A model generated the notes under the pieces. It made no database searches and was not told the DNA's origin. It worked only from the letters and a program-made list of their open reading frames with translations. DNA of 64,000 nt, taken from positions 44,611,998-44,675,997 of the forward strand of contig OX104129.1 of the NCBI GenBank assembly GCA_944470555.2, in the 5' to 3' direction. Numbering within the stretch: the first letter of the stretch is position 1; every line of letters begins with the position of its first letter. This stretch comes from Heterobilharzia americana (lineage: Eukaryota > Platyhelminthes > Trematoda > Strigeidida > Schistosomatidae). Positions 23,161-37,215 of the stretch are shown here, piece after piece. A program made the translations under genes and the position numbers.

Positions 23161-26100
23161 ATGTTCTGCTAGGAATTCCTAAACCAGGGAGAAAAAGCTG
23201 TTCAGTACTCCTACTTTTTCAGGGGTCCGCCAGTTTGTGCCACTCAGCGTTAAATCGAACCTCTATCTCACTGAGTAGTTCCCAACTTACTAACAGAATT
23301 GTAGATCTCTGCCAGCCCACAACACAAAACTGCAAGTTTTTCTTCATTTGAGTGTAGATCGAAAAAGGCATGGAAGGCACTGTTACTTCGATCTTAGGCG
23401 AAACGAATCAGGTCGTCGATTGCCGTAAATTGGAGTACCATGAGGACAGTTTGGGGCATAAGAGCGTAGAAAGAAACAGTTCATAAAAAACTTTGTCATG
23501 AAACTTTCATCGGTGAATTATTTCTCATAATATGGTCTCCAGTTTCTTTTGTAGACCTGCAGATTGAATTTGTGCTCAAATTGTCCCAAAACTTAAGTAG
23601 GTAATGTATTCAAGATAATACCTTTTTTGTTTTATTGCATATGTATTATTAACTTTTTTTATATTTTCAGTCGAGCTGTTTTAATGTATCTACTAGTTAC
23701 TGCGCAAATGATTAAGTCTGAGGTAGAATATTGTTTTTTCATGAAACTTTTCATCCTACTAGCAGCTATCAAACCTTGAGAGTTTCATTTTTCCTAAACT
23801 TTTGAAATATCTCAACTTGTTGGCACACATTAGGGTACAATTGTATACTTTGAATTCCGTGATATATTTTACCTGCTGCTTGCGTATCCTTTGTTGTGCA
23901 TATCAACTTAAGGACATGTGTGGTGACACTGAGTCATTGTATTTAAAGCCATGTACTGAAAATACTTCACAACATTCAGCAGTTAGGCGTTTCACAGCAG
24001 TAAATAGGGCTGTAGCTAAGAGGCAGAATCTGGAGGAGAAGGTGTCAAACGCTTCATGAGGAGTTCTGTGAATGGGTTTGCGGCATGATCAGCTTAGATA
24101 CCGAGTTGTCAGTGTGAAGGAACATGATAATCTTATTTCTAGCAAGATATAGATTAAGGTACTCATGGTCCTCAACTGAACTAAAGAAGCCTCTTAAGAA
24201 GGCGCTGTTGTGCAATATTACACTGGAACCTAACTTCAACGTGTGACAATCATAATAGTCAACGCAAGATGAGCGATCATTCAAAAAACTCCGATGTCTA
24301 AACTCGTTTCAAGTAAGTTCTTTTTTTAAATTTAAAGCATTCTAAGATGCCATTTATAACATTCATGGGCTTTGCAGCGACGACAAAAAAGTGACGTTGG
24401 AAGTAACTGTGACACATCCAGAGTTGGTTTTACAACAGTCCTAAGAGATTGATAATAATAAAGGAAGGAAGAGAAGATCAAAGGGAGGAAAACTAATAAT
24501 TTTAATGTGTGCCATAATATTAATTCCTTAGGTTCATGGATCGGCTGAAAGGGATGAGGAGGTGCCAGTATTCATCTTAAAGTATACAGACTTCACGCAT
24601 CTGCCAAGTTCTCTGGAGAGCATAATCAAAAAGGAATTAGGGTTTAATGTATATTTGACAAGTTCTTCTATTGTATATGGGTTTTGGAAAATGGAATCTT
24701 GTTTGAGAAGTTCTGACCCACTTCCTAACTTTTGAAAAATCTTGCGACGCACTTTGAAACCTTTAACACTTTTCGGGTAAAGATTGTGAAACTTCTGGAA
24801 TACTGTGCGTCTCCTCATTGCAGCCCCAAGTAAAATTCTAGGGCTATGTCTCAGAACACACAAAGTGCGCCTGAAATAAGTGCTGACTGGGATGTCGTTA
24901 TTTGTAAGCGCAAATGAAATATAAATTCATTTCCACAGAACCTATTTCCGATTTTTGTAGACACTGCAGTAACGGCAAGTTTGTGACAACCGAGAACATT
25001 ATAAGGAAGATACAACATTCGTTTCACAACATCAATAACCAGCTGAACAAACAAGACTGTAATTAAAGGAAGCCGCAGTAAGGGAGCATATTTCGTAATG
25101 TTACCTGCATTGTATGGAAAGCCGCTCATCAGGACCACACCAAGAGCTTCAAACTAGTATTTTTTGAATGCCGGGGTCAGAGGAAAAGATGCAGAAGACA
25201 TGACATATTTGATGAGTGACACTGAACTTTCTGTTTTTGACTGATTAGTTACACAGTGACTTCTGCTCACTTTATCTGTATTTCCTTTATAAAGTAAACT
25301 GCTTTTATCTCAGTGCAAAGCCATGATAATTTCACTGGTGATATTACTGCTAAGCGTTTTGTTGAGTTATCAAATAACGGTCCGTTAAATAATTAAATGT
25401 CTACTAAAATTAGGGCTTGATACTTATTGCTAGCTAGGAGAACTGCAGAATGCTTCTCAAGAAACTTCAAGGTGGCCTAGAAAATTGGAGTTTGGTCTAC
25501 AACAAAGGTTGAACTAGCCTAAAGTAATGCAAATAGGTCTGCAAAATACTTCGAAAGCTATGGTAAACGAGTCGCAATGCCTTAACTTCACCTAAAGACG
25601 TTTAGAACACAGTCAGTTCATAGTAACAGAAGTACATCCAAATTATTTTCTGGTTTCAAGAATTTCAGCTCATCATTCTGGTCAAGTTATGTCAAGTTAT
25701 GTTTATGGGTTTTCGTCCTTCTTCAGCGTGCGTTGGTAATGGGGAGAGCTCAGACGAGTGCCTAAGTTTGTCACTGGCAGTCCACTCAGTCACCGCTAGA
25801 GTATGGATGGAAAAGGGAAGAAAGGAAAACATGGGCCTGCCACTTAGCAGGTTCAAGGAATTTACTTACTTTTAGTATTAAGCTTTGTTCAACGAAATGT
25901 AGGCCCTACTGGTACATCTAGCCCAAACCCGATCCTAACTGTGAAAACTGCCGGGGAGGGGGGAACTGGCAAAGAAATGGACTGAAGTCCTTGATAAATA
26001 TTAGTGTCTGCTGTGACGACTGTTACACTTGTTGCCTCACCCTGGGCTTGAGTGCGACCTTTACAATAGCTGGGTTAGTATTAACGTTGATAAGGAAGTA

Positions 26101-26256
26101 CCAAATCAATATCTCGCTTTTGTGATGCATTACTTATGCATGTACTTCTTATACCTTTGCCCACGGTGCCTCATAGGCCTGATTCAAGCTAAAGGCTTCT
26201 TTAAGGAGTAGGACATTCACCAACTACTAGGAATCAGCGTCTAAACAAAAATACCG
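23161..26256. other. Non-coding, unresolved
   Basis: No supported gene. Two adjoining - strand frames (24,534-24,863 and 24,851-25,138, about 100 codons each) stand out for length but show no motif and several intervening stops. The 5' side of the Gypsy element (gag) may once have covered the left part. Confidence 0.4.
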
Positions 26257-26736
26257 TTAATGATACCTATAGATGGTCATTGCAATCAGTAGCCAGAAAG
26301 TGACCAAGTGACTGCTGACCATGAAGCCCACCATATCAATCTTAAGCCTTGAAGATACTCTAGTGCAACCACTTCTATAAATCATGAGAAATATATATAA
26401 GAGTAGAGATGTTCTGGCTGCTTCACAAAAACACCCACAGAATACGATATGCAAGATTTTTACGTCCACTAATGACATTCTCGAGCAAACAGAAACGTTT
26501 GACAAACAACATTGACATGCTGTATACTGCACATTTGGATTGTACAACCTAGAGACAAAATGTAATTCGCTGTACAAAGGCCGCATCTCACTTCTGGAGA
26601 AGTTGATTCTGATGGGCGTGACCATAAGCTCGGCTAAGGAGATTAAAAGATCACTCTTGCTCTCATGTATGCTGGTCACCAACAAGTCATCCAGCATGTG
26701 AGCTAAACCAGATCTCCCAGGGCTGGTGAGAAACAT
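26257..26736 (-). pseudogene. Possible second Ty3/Gypsy RT fragment
   Basis: This 159-codon - strand frame is the longest non-exon frame in its neighbourhood outside the RTE. LAHMLDDLLVTSIHESKSD resembles the Gypsy RT catalytic region (YLDDLLVAS..), with Met in place of Tyr and DD kept. It is followed at the right distance by TPIRINFSRSEM and SELHFVSRL, where active Gypsy RTs have a GxxINxxKC..... and LxFLGH pattern. No neighbouring RT or RNase H motif could be confirmed on either side, so chance similarity remains possible. Confidence 0.4.
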
Positions 26737-29700
26737 ATCCCAGGAAGCGTCTCATTTAAATGATAGACAACAAAGGTCATCAACTGAATACGGGAACTAA
26801 CGCGTGGTACCCAAGTAGTAAAATATAATTGTGATGACCAGCAATAGGAGTGGATATTGGCAGGGATAGGTATGAACGGAGTAACAGCGGTGGTGATCTG
26901 TGCGCTCGCATTTGTATTGTTCTATGTATTCGAGAAAATGGGCTACACTTTGATTGATGGCCATCAACTTCAGATACACAGAGGCTCCAGTCAGCAAGTT
27001 GCAGACATGGTACAAGGCTAATAACACCATGAGTAGGAATGCTTATTATTGTGAAAGTTTACCAAGAATTCTACAACAACAGAAAATAATTGTTCTTCTT
27101 AGTGCTCAGGTCAATATTGCACCGACACAGCGAGGACCAAACTGACTTAAAAGTGAATGCAGAGACTATCTTGAGAAAAATCCTTACCAGATCGGTTCTA
27201 CTGGGATTAGTAGGACAGTAATAAATCTTCTCACCGCTGCAAACAACCTCCTACTATCGGCCACCACAGAAGCAACTCTAAATGACTTTTCGACAATGCA
27301 AGGGGATTTAGATTGACGAATATGAGGCTGCATAATCTTCATTCCCAGCTTGATCTAGAAATTATAATCCTAACAGTGGCTTGATTTTTTTTTCAGACAT
27401 CAGTGACACTTCAGTCAGTATAAATGTCGGTTTTTGTCCAGGAGAGAAAAGAAGTACAAAGATGTAGGTGGAGGAGCAGTGTACGTTAGTAGAACGTTTG
27501 GAAGTGAGTTGACTACTGACACTGTAATGAAAGTGCTTCTAGACTCAGTTTTATTCTACCTCACAGTTAGACACACTGCGTACTTTTGGGGAGGAGTCTC
27601 ACCCCCTCCTACTGGCGATGTAAAATAGGAGCGACAATTACTTTAATTAGTATCCATATTGTCGACCGTAGGGTATTAGTAAAATATCATAGTGGAGGAT
27701 TCTATTGCTCCAACTCTCAGCCTACGGCAAGATAGCGCAACTTTGATCTGAACCTTCAAATGAAACCTGCTAAATCCCAACAAAACGTCTGATCTGTATG
27801 AGAAGATCGGAGATGAAATTCACTACGGGCAGAATGAAAAGTCATCAAGTTAGACCATTTCCTAGCTAGTGACCACTTACTAGTATAAAACATTAGGCCT
27901 GAAACTCCTCTTAGCAGCATCAGTCATGCAATGGAACACTTGGGCGAAAAGGTGCCACTGCGAAGCTCAACGTAGCTTCCGACAGGTGCCTGCAAAGAGA
28001 ATACGAATAGGTGTTCTCACGCTGGATCTCTTTCGAAATCCTTATGGAACCAGTATACGACTTTACCGAAAGGTCCACAATATCGCTGTATCAACATACC
28101 TAAAAGGAGATGCTAACCTCGTGTGAAAGTCCAGAGACAAACAATACATGGTGTTGTAAGAATAGGAAAAACATCGCACGAAGATAAACTAAGAGATACT
28201 TACCTTTACTTTTAGATACTCTAGGATACATGGTTAATTGATAGTGGCGTGAAAGATGTTGTACAGTTTGAATCGTCCTAACAGAGGAATACCACCCTAA
28301 AGTCAGTACAGCTACCATTGTGGAAACCCGAAGAGAATTGAGAATTAAAGGTATAAGCTCTATGTATCTTCACACTCGGTTTATTTACGAGTCTGCGAGC
28401 AATTAAAGGCATTGTTTGTTGAGGTAGTCATCATCTGTTGACGGCTTCAAGAAAGGGTTTGGACCGCCACGTAGTCACATGTGGCTTGCGGTCGTTTAGT
28501 TGAGATGCTGACTGGGTCTAAGTTACCAGATGATGTTGCACCAATCCCAAACTCTGTTACTTACATTTAGATTCTCCCCCACTACCACTATTACTGTGAG
28601 CTATATTCAATCATCTACGGACCTTCTAGGCTTCTGACCTCTACAATTACCATTTCTTTAATAGTATCACTACCATTTCCTCTTCAGTTATCCCTGCTTC
28701 AGATTTTTATATTTCCCTCCACGTCTCCTAATTTTTGTGACTTAATCTCATTCATTTAAGTTGTCTGTAATGCTGTTTCCTTTTCCATCTTTCCTGAGCT
28801 TACCTAGATTTTCTCTTTCATTTTAACTATCTTCCTTTTCTTCCCTATCATTTAACCTGCTTTGATTTCTTTTGTCGTTTTTAAAATCTCCCTACCTTAC
28901 TTCTGCAACCAGTCTCGACATCTGTGGAACCCACTTTGACCACAGTCTTATAACAAACCATGCATCCTACTACAATTTTACCCAACACCTGACACCTCAT
29001 CGGACTTACCAGAGATATAGCAGGCCGAAGGCTGGATGTACTGCATCCGACTCCAGCTAAGACATTGAACTACTTCGCAAGACCTGGGAGTGAGTACGAA
29101 GAAACCAACTGATTTACACAACATCTTAAGACACAAATTGGACTGAAATACCCACCCAGTTGTAGTTACATATATCTAGGCGGATGGGCTATGCAATACT
29201 AGAGCGTTGCAAGAATGAAAAAATCCTAGAAAAATGGGAAATGCTCTAATTTTTTCCCAGTCCTCCACGTCTCCAACTTTCACTCGAGTAGAAAATGACA
29301 ACGCTCCTTTTTTTCTCAGCAAAAATTTGGCCGATAACTTGCACATTTTCACCCGACACCATCATATATATCACATTTGTAGTATAACTCGGTTTTTTTA
29401 CTTGCATGAATTTTGTACTTTCACTGACGTAGACTAATTTTCACTGAAGCCTGATCCATTAATTCCTCAATAATCTCCTGTTTTCATAAAACAGCCCAAA
29501 ACCTTCTACCATTATTTTTGTTCAAAATGAAATGAAACCTGGTTTTAGTAGTCGTAACACAGTATTTTGAGGGATTAGAATGATACACATTTCAAAATTT
29601 CAATTTAAGAACTTAACTTTATTTGTCTTGCCACACTTCTTATATCAGTGAACATTTATACATTCGAAAAGACATTTTGCACATCCGTAGTGTTAAATCC

Positions 29701-30085
29701 GGAAAAAATTTTAAAGAGAAAATATTACTTTTTGGAATCGGTAGCAACTTTGAAGCCTTCATTCAAACATCTCCAAAAAGGTCATACTTTTTTGGGGATG
29801 ACCGACTTACAATCAGTATCGAGCCTAACATTATGCTCATTTGAAAGATGATCTTAGGTTTTGTTTTTTGATTCAGCAATTTTAATTATATGTACTAGAT
29901 CCGGTTACGTTCGACTGCATTCATATCCCCTGTGATATTCTCCTTCTTATCAATCTTCGCTGATAAGACTAGCAGGTCAGATAGCTTTTTATCTTTCGTT
30001 GAGGTAAACTTTTTTACCAAGGTATATATTTTTTTAAATTAGCATTCACTAAAGGTGCTGCAAGCATTTGTTTTGGTGGGGATTA
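26737..30085. other. Non-coding; pyrimidine-rich zone at about 28,560-28,900
   Basis: No gene is supported. About 28,560-28,900 is strongly C/T-rich on the + strand and runs into a GC-richer tract to about 29,060. This looks like the untranslated 3' region of a LINE, but I cannot name one. The rest shows only short motif-free frames. Confidence 0.4.
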
Positions 30086-30405
30086 GAGTTGTAGTCAGCT
30101 ATTGGTGGAATCTAGGACCCGTGTTTCTTTTCATGTAGGACTCGTCAGCTAAGTGTACCTGCACTCCAGTTAGTGATGTTGCTCACATCAAGGCTCTAAC
30201 CCAGTACTCAAAGCTTCAAATACCATCTCTGACTGAGGTGAAGGTACATCCGACTGCTTACTGACTAATGGGGCGAAACTTACGTCGTGGATTCCACTGC
30301 TAGACGCCAAGTAGACTATAGTATGACGAATATCCGGTCAGTATCGAGGCATCCGCATAGGAGTCCATCTGCCAACCGAGGTCGAGAGACTCTACCCAGT
30401 ATAGC
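30086..30405. mobile_element. Sm-alpha-like SINE with hammerhead motifs on both strands
   Basis: On the - strand, 30,165 down to 30,096 reads CTGACGAG (intact CTGANGA core, 30,140-30,147), a broken stem II, GAAAC, and GGGTCCTAGATTCCAC. On the + strand, 30,250-30,310 reads CTGACTAATGGGGCGAAACT then TACGTCGTGGATTCCACTGC. Both follow the Sm-alpha hammerhead layout with partial decay. The + strand motif is followed by GTATCGAGGCATCCGCATAG (30,341-30,361), also found after the hammerhead motif at 49.1 kb. Pol III boxes in between are too degenerate to call. Confidence 0.6.
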
Positions 30406-33400
30406 AACGGGTATTTATTAGTACCAGTGAACAAAGTGGAATGGAGTTGTTGACGATAAACTGGGAAAACTGTTACAACATACTTTAATAATTCGATCGT
30501 TGGTTTAGGAGGTTACTGTGTTGAACAATAAGGTTAAAAAAAGGATTTACATAAATCATTACCTAGACAATTATCAAAGATATGAAATGCCACTATTACA
30601 TCGATTAAACAGTGGAGAAAAATCAAACGATGCCAATTTCTTCTTACACAGAGAATTGGCAAATCGTGTTGGTAACTTGCTACTTAGCCTTTGAGAAGGC
30701 TCTTGTGTATCAGCTTTTTGTGTACAGCTACCTCTAGGTGCCTGAGCACAGTACTCCGAATAATTTGTACATAGGTCATTTATCTATTTCGAAACATACC
30801 ACCAAGGCATTTAAATATCCTCCATAGAGACTAAACAAGTGAAACGCATTGGCTGTAGATGCATTACAATATGTCATCATCTTCAGATTGCTGTTCCAAC
30901 AACCTCTCCCAGTTTTTATATGACGAAATAAAAGATGAAGGTGGCACATTCATTCGCAACAATGAAAGTCGAGATTCCCAATGTACTTCACACTACCTTT
31001 GATAAACGAATTTTTCAAACTTCGTCGACCAAAACATTAAGCTCATTAATTCAGGTCAGTTTCAAGTGCATGATCGTTGTCAACGTAATTATAAATGACC
31101 ATAATCATCTTAACAGTGTCACCTTAAAGCACTGATGATAAACTAAGGATCTTTTTTGACTCATTAACATGGGGGAGGAGGAATAGATTTCCTAGAATTA
31201 TGGCCTAAAATACATCATTAGTTACAGCTTTTTGTTCCAACAGTATGCCGTTTACTTTCTGTCTTGTTTATTATAAATGGCCCTTAATCTACAACTGGAC
31301 CTGCTTATCGATGCTAAGTTTTACAGGATTCTTCGGCATGAAATAATTAACCGAAGACTTTTTTGAAACCAATAACTAACACGTACAATAGAGTCTACTT
31401 GTTCTTAGTACTCATCCGGCGAAGAAAGTTTGTCAAGCAAGAGCATTTGACTTGGGAACTATAGTGTTTTAGTGTTGCTTACTCATGTGTCTCTATGTAC
31501 TCTAACGATCCACCATTGTCTTTTTATTGTCGTAACAAAAATACTAATATAACTCACTAGTAGATAAGTAGCTATTGGTTTCATATTATCTCCTTTATAC
31601 ACATGACTAACTGTTGATCTTTCTATTCCTCAAGAATAAGTACGTGAAACAGAGACATTTTGAATAGCTTAGTCAGCAGTAGATAAACATTACTTGTCAG
31701 CAGGAACAGTGTCTTGGAGTGCAGTCTGTCAGGGTTCGATTAATTTCCAAACCTTGACTTTGTGAAGTTGTAGAGCTGATTCTTTGATAATCATAAATTT
31801 TTATCTTGAAGAAACGCTTGTAGTCACAGTCCCTAACAGAGTACGATTTTTGTAAGCATAAAAACAGTTATAAGCTTTTAGCTGGAGTTCTGATACTACC
31901 TCTGAATCCCCAAAGGTCACTATCTTTCGTACTTGAAGGCTGTAAAACAGAAAATCTATAGTAGTTATACCTAACTTTTCGGTACATTAGGTTAAGATCA
32001 AATAATTAAAACGTTTTTACGTACAAAAGAGGGAACATAGAATCTACCTGCTATTTCCTTTGAAGATATTAATAGTCCAAAACAGATTCAAGCGTGCAAC
32101 ATCAACTCGAGAGAATTCAGACTTAGTACAGGCAAAGTTCCGTTCATTCAAATTTCTGAAACTGCCGCAAGAAAATGATGGTTCTGATTATGACACTCGT
32201 CGGTATGTACTTGAAATAGTATGATTTATTAACAGTTTCATCAAACAGATGAATGTGTGATATAAAAAGCCTATATCTTGATGTTAATCAACCTTTCAAA
32301 CACTGTTTTGTGATATTTTATATTCATGAAAAGCTATGAGACAAAACACCTCACTTTATGGTCCAGACAATCTTTGTCAGAATGCTTATTTGCCTATTCA
32401 GCTACGTTTGGCACCAACGTACTTCAATAATGATGATGTTAGCATACATGCGAAAGCTGAATAAATTTGTGTACGACAGAAGTGGTTCATGCTTCTTTGT
32501 CGACACTCACGGCTGTTTTATTTGAGGTTAGGTGTACCTTTGACTAAACATTTCCCATGATCTGAATATTTAAATATCCATGTAGCGAAGGTGAGAAAGC
32601 ACATTTTTAAAAAATATTATACAGAAATTTAAATAGACGCTTGGTGACAAATTCATTATTACTGTTCTATGTAACTCAGTGTTTCAGGTTTCAAAATGCA
32701 TAAAACCTACTTACGCATGTATAAGTTATTTTTTAACTTAAATATTCCATTAATTAATATAGGTTTTTTCACGTAAGGATCAAAAAGAGAAAACCTATAG
32801 ATCTTGTTTTCTTCGTCAGTCATACACGTAGACAAAAAGATTTACAGATAGAGATACATTTTGCCATTCCACACGTTGAACTTGATTCATCGTATTCAGT
32901 TTCTTCTCAAGTGAGTTTGTGAAGTTGCCTGGACAAATTAGTCTATATACTGAAAAAAGGTGGATTAGCTAAAATATATTCATAATGCTTTTTAGTTTGT
33001 ACCATGCACCTTTAACTTCTTCTCTAAGATAGTTCTCAGCCGATAATGAGTAAATGCTGAGGAATATGCTCTTCGGTATATACCAGAGTAGACAGCAAAG
33101 TATTTGTAAACACCTGTTTCAGCGCAACACGTTCGAATGAGTGAAATATCTCTAGATTGCAAGTATTACAAAATGTGAACAAAGGAATCAATTTGTTCAG
33201 TAGCACTTAATGTCAGCTTATAAGTTTGGCTGAACAACTAATTATGGTATGTTTGAAATGCTTAATCCAAATCAGGAGTTCAAGCTGGAATTCATTTCCA
33301 ACACATTAATAGTTTTCTACTTAAAACTTTGTCACACTATGGATTCATATCGAAAGAACTGTATTAAATCAGAATTCTGATGTCTAGTTAGTGCTCAGCA

Positions 33401-36400
33401 TAATTGCTTTTATTATGTATGTAATTTCAATAAATAGAAACCCCATAAACTTACTACCTGTCATTTTTTGAATACTGTGACTATCTTTTAGGAAGATGTT
33501 CTATTTTGTGCTGGCCTACTAATTGTTTACTGGCAGTTCAACTTATTTGGAAAAATAAAAAAAGACAGCAATTTTTGTGTACTGTAACTACCGATGATAA
33601 AGTAACAGCTTATATATAAAAACTGAAGCAGAATATAGAATATACTGTGGATTAAATGGAATGTAAAATTAGAGGACGTTGCACACTAAAAAACCAGTTA
33701 AATTCCCCATACATCTCAATAGTACATAGTGTTAAAACTTGATAAAAGGGAAAGACAGGAGGCAACACAGATTTGAATAAAAAAAGAAAGAAAGGAAAAT
33801 AGACAACAAGTAAAAGATTCTGACAAGGACAAGATAAAAAGGTGAAGACGAAATGCTTACAGGTCAACTTAATTTATTGAAAATCGAATCATCTATCATA
33901 TCTGTTTAGTTCCCCATTCTTTTTCAAGTTGTCGCATTGTCAAATGGTAGTTCACGTTTTCATAAACTATATAGCATAATGGATAACTTTCAATTCGTAA
34001 AAAATGTTTTAAAGTGTTTAGATGAATATTTGTAGTTTAAATTGTCTAAGAAAATTAATTTTACCGATTGAAAAGATACGCTTTAAACTGGTCGCTGAAA
34101 ATTTAATGGTAGGATAGAAGCAGTTTATTGTTAGTGCAGGACCTAGCCTTTAGTGCATAAGCCCTATTTGCTACATTTGAAGACAATAAACTAATATAAA
34201 ATGACCATAATTATCAAAATGCTTGAGTAAACTGTAGCAGAACCGAAATCAGATGAACGATGAAGACATAGTGATTCAGGCAAACTGATTCAGGTAAACT
34301 TCAGTTACAATAAAAAAGAGGCTGGGATTTAAAACGGTTCCACTTATCAGAACTTACAATAACTCATATTATCGTGTTTCAGTAAGTAAGTAATGAAGAA
34401 TTACTGGTAAAATACTTCAGAGAGTGTGGGTGAGTTTTGCCTGAGATTGCAGTGTTTGAAAGAACAAGTATTTTAACGAAGAGTCTTTTTTCGTCAATTT
34501 CATTTCCAGAGCTCTAAAAAGAGATTATCAAACCCTCTAAGACGGACTTTCTTTGCATCAATGCCGAGAACAGTATTCTCTTGTCGCCCAACGATTTCTA
34601 ACAACTCAAAGGAGAAACTTTCACATCTGACCACTTCTATGTGCATATGTCAATTCACCTGCTCTCGTGGAGCCACGTATATAGGTCGTTGATGCGACTG
34701 TTATCCAAAAACGTTTAAGAGTACTGCGTGATTTCAAAGAGGTAACACTGGAGCGATAAGAAGCGCTACAATCGAACAGATTGTGAACACAAATCACACT
34801 ATCTCAGGAACCTCCTCGTTCAACGTCATTTATAAAGTGAAAACAAACCCTCCAAAGACCGTCTATCTTCGTATTCTCTGCATCGCCGAAGCTCTTGTCA
34901 TCCATCTGGAGAAACGTGAACTGTGTTCGCAAAAGAAGATTAATCTCTTCTCCCTTCATTGTCTTAGTTTTCGGTCTTTGTAATCTCGTTTAACCCCCTT
35001 TTTTCATTTTTTTGTTTTGACACCATTCACTTGATAAGTAACTTGCTACTCATTCCTGTTGATATGCGCTGCATGATCACAATTCAAGATCCAACTATGT
35101 CGTCATGTTACGAAACTTCTTGTTCAAACTTATTTCAATTGATATTCACTACTCATCATGATTTTTGACTTTAATGACAGCTCATTTATTACCACTATTT
35201 GTCTTGCCGTGACTGACATACCGTTTTAAACTATCAAATCCTAGAAAAACGTATAAATTTACGATTGTGCAGATTTGAAGATGAAATCACCGGAAAGATA
35301 CTGTTTGCTGAAATACTTGTTATTCTTTTGTATTCTAATGGGTATATTTCACTCATTACAATACCTGTCGACAAAACCTTCACATGAGCCACAAGGAAGT
35401 ATTTATGAAATTATTATAGAATCGTCTATATAAGTATATTGAAGATCTTTTCCAACATTTAATTTTAGAAACATTTTCAAATGTATTTATATAGTTTGTA
35501 TGTTTGGAAGGAGGCACCTGAAGGTCAAAATTATTTGCTACACAGTTACAGTGATTCTGTTATAGTACAAATATTTGTAATTACTGCAGATTATTCTATT
35601 GATTTTGTTGAGTGCAGATAAACCGATATATACTTGACCTCAAATTATGCACTGATTCCATATGATTTTAAAATAAATCCATATGAATTGTTTATGTACT
35701 CACATAACTTGATTTTTGACCCAATAATAACATGTAACCAACGAGTGCACTACAGCCGATAACTAGTGGTTACATTTGGTGCTCCCCTAATTTGTATTTA
35801 TTCTTTTGTTAGGAGATTGACTAACTGATTTTGTTAAAATAAATCATTCAGATGATTCAGATTCTATCAAACGACTTTCATCAGCTATGCTTGAAGTTGG
35901 ATAATGTGAAGAGATTATTTGATAAACTGAATAATTTTTTTTCATCTCTTAGCAAATCAACATGTAGCAAAATATTTGATGTGTATGAGTAAATAAGAAA
36001 TCTACTTTTGATAGGTAAAGATGCCAACACTGAGAAAAATGTTATGTAAGGCCTGTCTCACTTTGCTAGCATAATCATGAGAGAATCTTAATCTTATGGT
36101 CTTATGATGAGAGCAGCACAGCCAAAATAGGCAGAAAATATGGTCATGAAATTTTTCTTGTAATGAGTCTGTAAGGTGGATAAACAAAACTATGTATTGC
36201 ATATGAATTACTATCAGTATTTGATTCATCAGAATGGCAAATATTTGGCGCTGAGTTAAAGGTTGACATTAGTTACAGTTTGCATTTGTGTAAGTCACAA
36301 AATTTCGTACAGAAGTTTGGTCCGAGCTTCTTCAGGAAACAAAAACAAATCATAAACATCGGAACATATTAATGAACAACTTATATGACTGAAAGCCACT

Positions 36401-37198
36401 CAGGCTTATCTGTGAGTTTCACTAGCCAGAGCAGAGTGATTTAAACACCGAACTGCCATTTCGCTTGTTTTAGGCCCTGCTGATCAGTAAAGAATATTTT
36501 GTTAGTTCATGATACTTTTGACTAATGTTGACACTGCACCTAAACAAATGGAAAGCTACTCAGATGTAAGAGATGTTTACAACTAACGTGCAGTTTGTAA
36601 ATCATTTGCTAGTTGATCGCCCCATAAACATTGGGTTGTGAGAAGCTAAATTTAGTGGGCTACTGCAGTTGCAATAGATGCAAAGTCTTCATTTATTTTG
36701 TTCATATTTCTTGCACTTTTTACCTGAAGTTATCTTCAGTTAGATTTTCACTTTCAATAAGGACATGATTAAACAAACTCAGGTTAATGGAAATGTAAGA
36801 GATAGTGGAAGAAAAAAGTGCTATTGACGGTTTTTCTATAAACCGTTAGCAATTAGTATATCTGTAATTTGAATTTAGAAAATGCAGTCGACTGGTAGTG
36901 AAAGTAATCATTAAAAAGGTCTTTTTTCACTATATATTAACTAGGTTAATCTAAAGAAGTTTTTGAATACAAATGATGCAGAGAAATTGTATGAAGACTG
37001 GTTGTTGATGTTAAATATGTAATGAAACTTTTGATATAAACTCATATACAAGACTTTACAAGCGTTCACAGTCGTGATATCACAGCACGACCTTCGATGA
37101 AAGTATTATCTGAAGCCAAAAGCCTAAAATAATTGATTTTGAAAACAGCTTTCCAACGGCTATCACCCGATTTATGATACACTATAAACAAATAAGGA

Positions 37199-37215
37199 TA
37201 TATATATATATATAT
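37199..37215. repeat. (TA)n microsatellite, 17 bp
   Basis: Pure TA alternation. Confidence 0.93.

Noticed and set aside
24534..25138. Adjacent - strand frames of about 100 codons, considered as a two-exon gene
   Set aside because: The frames overlap in different phase, no splice signals link them, and no motif is seen.
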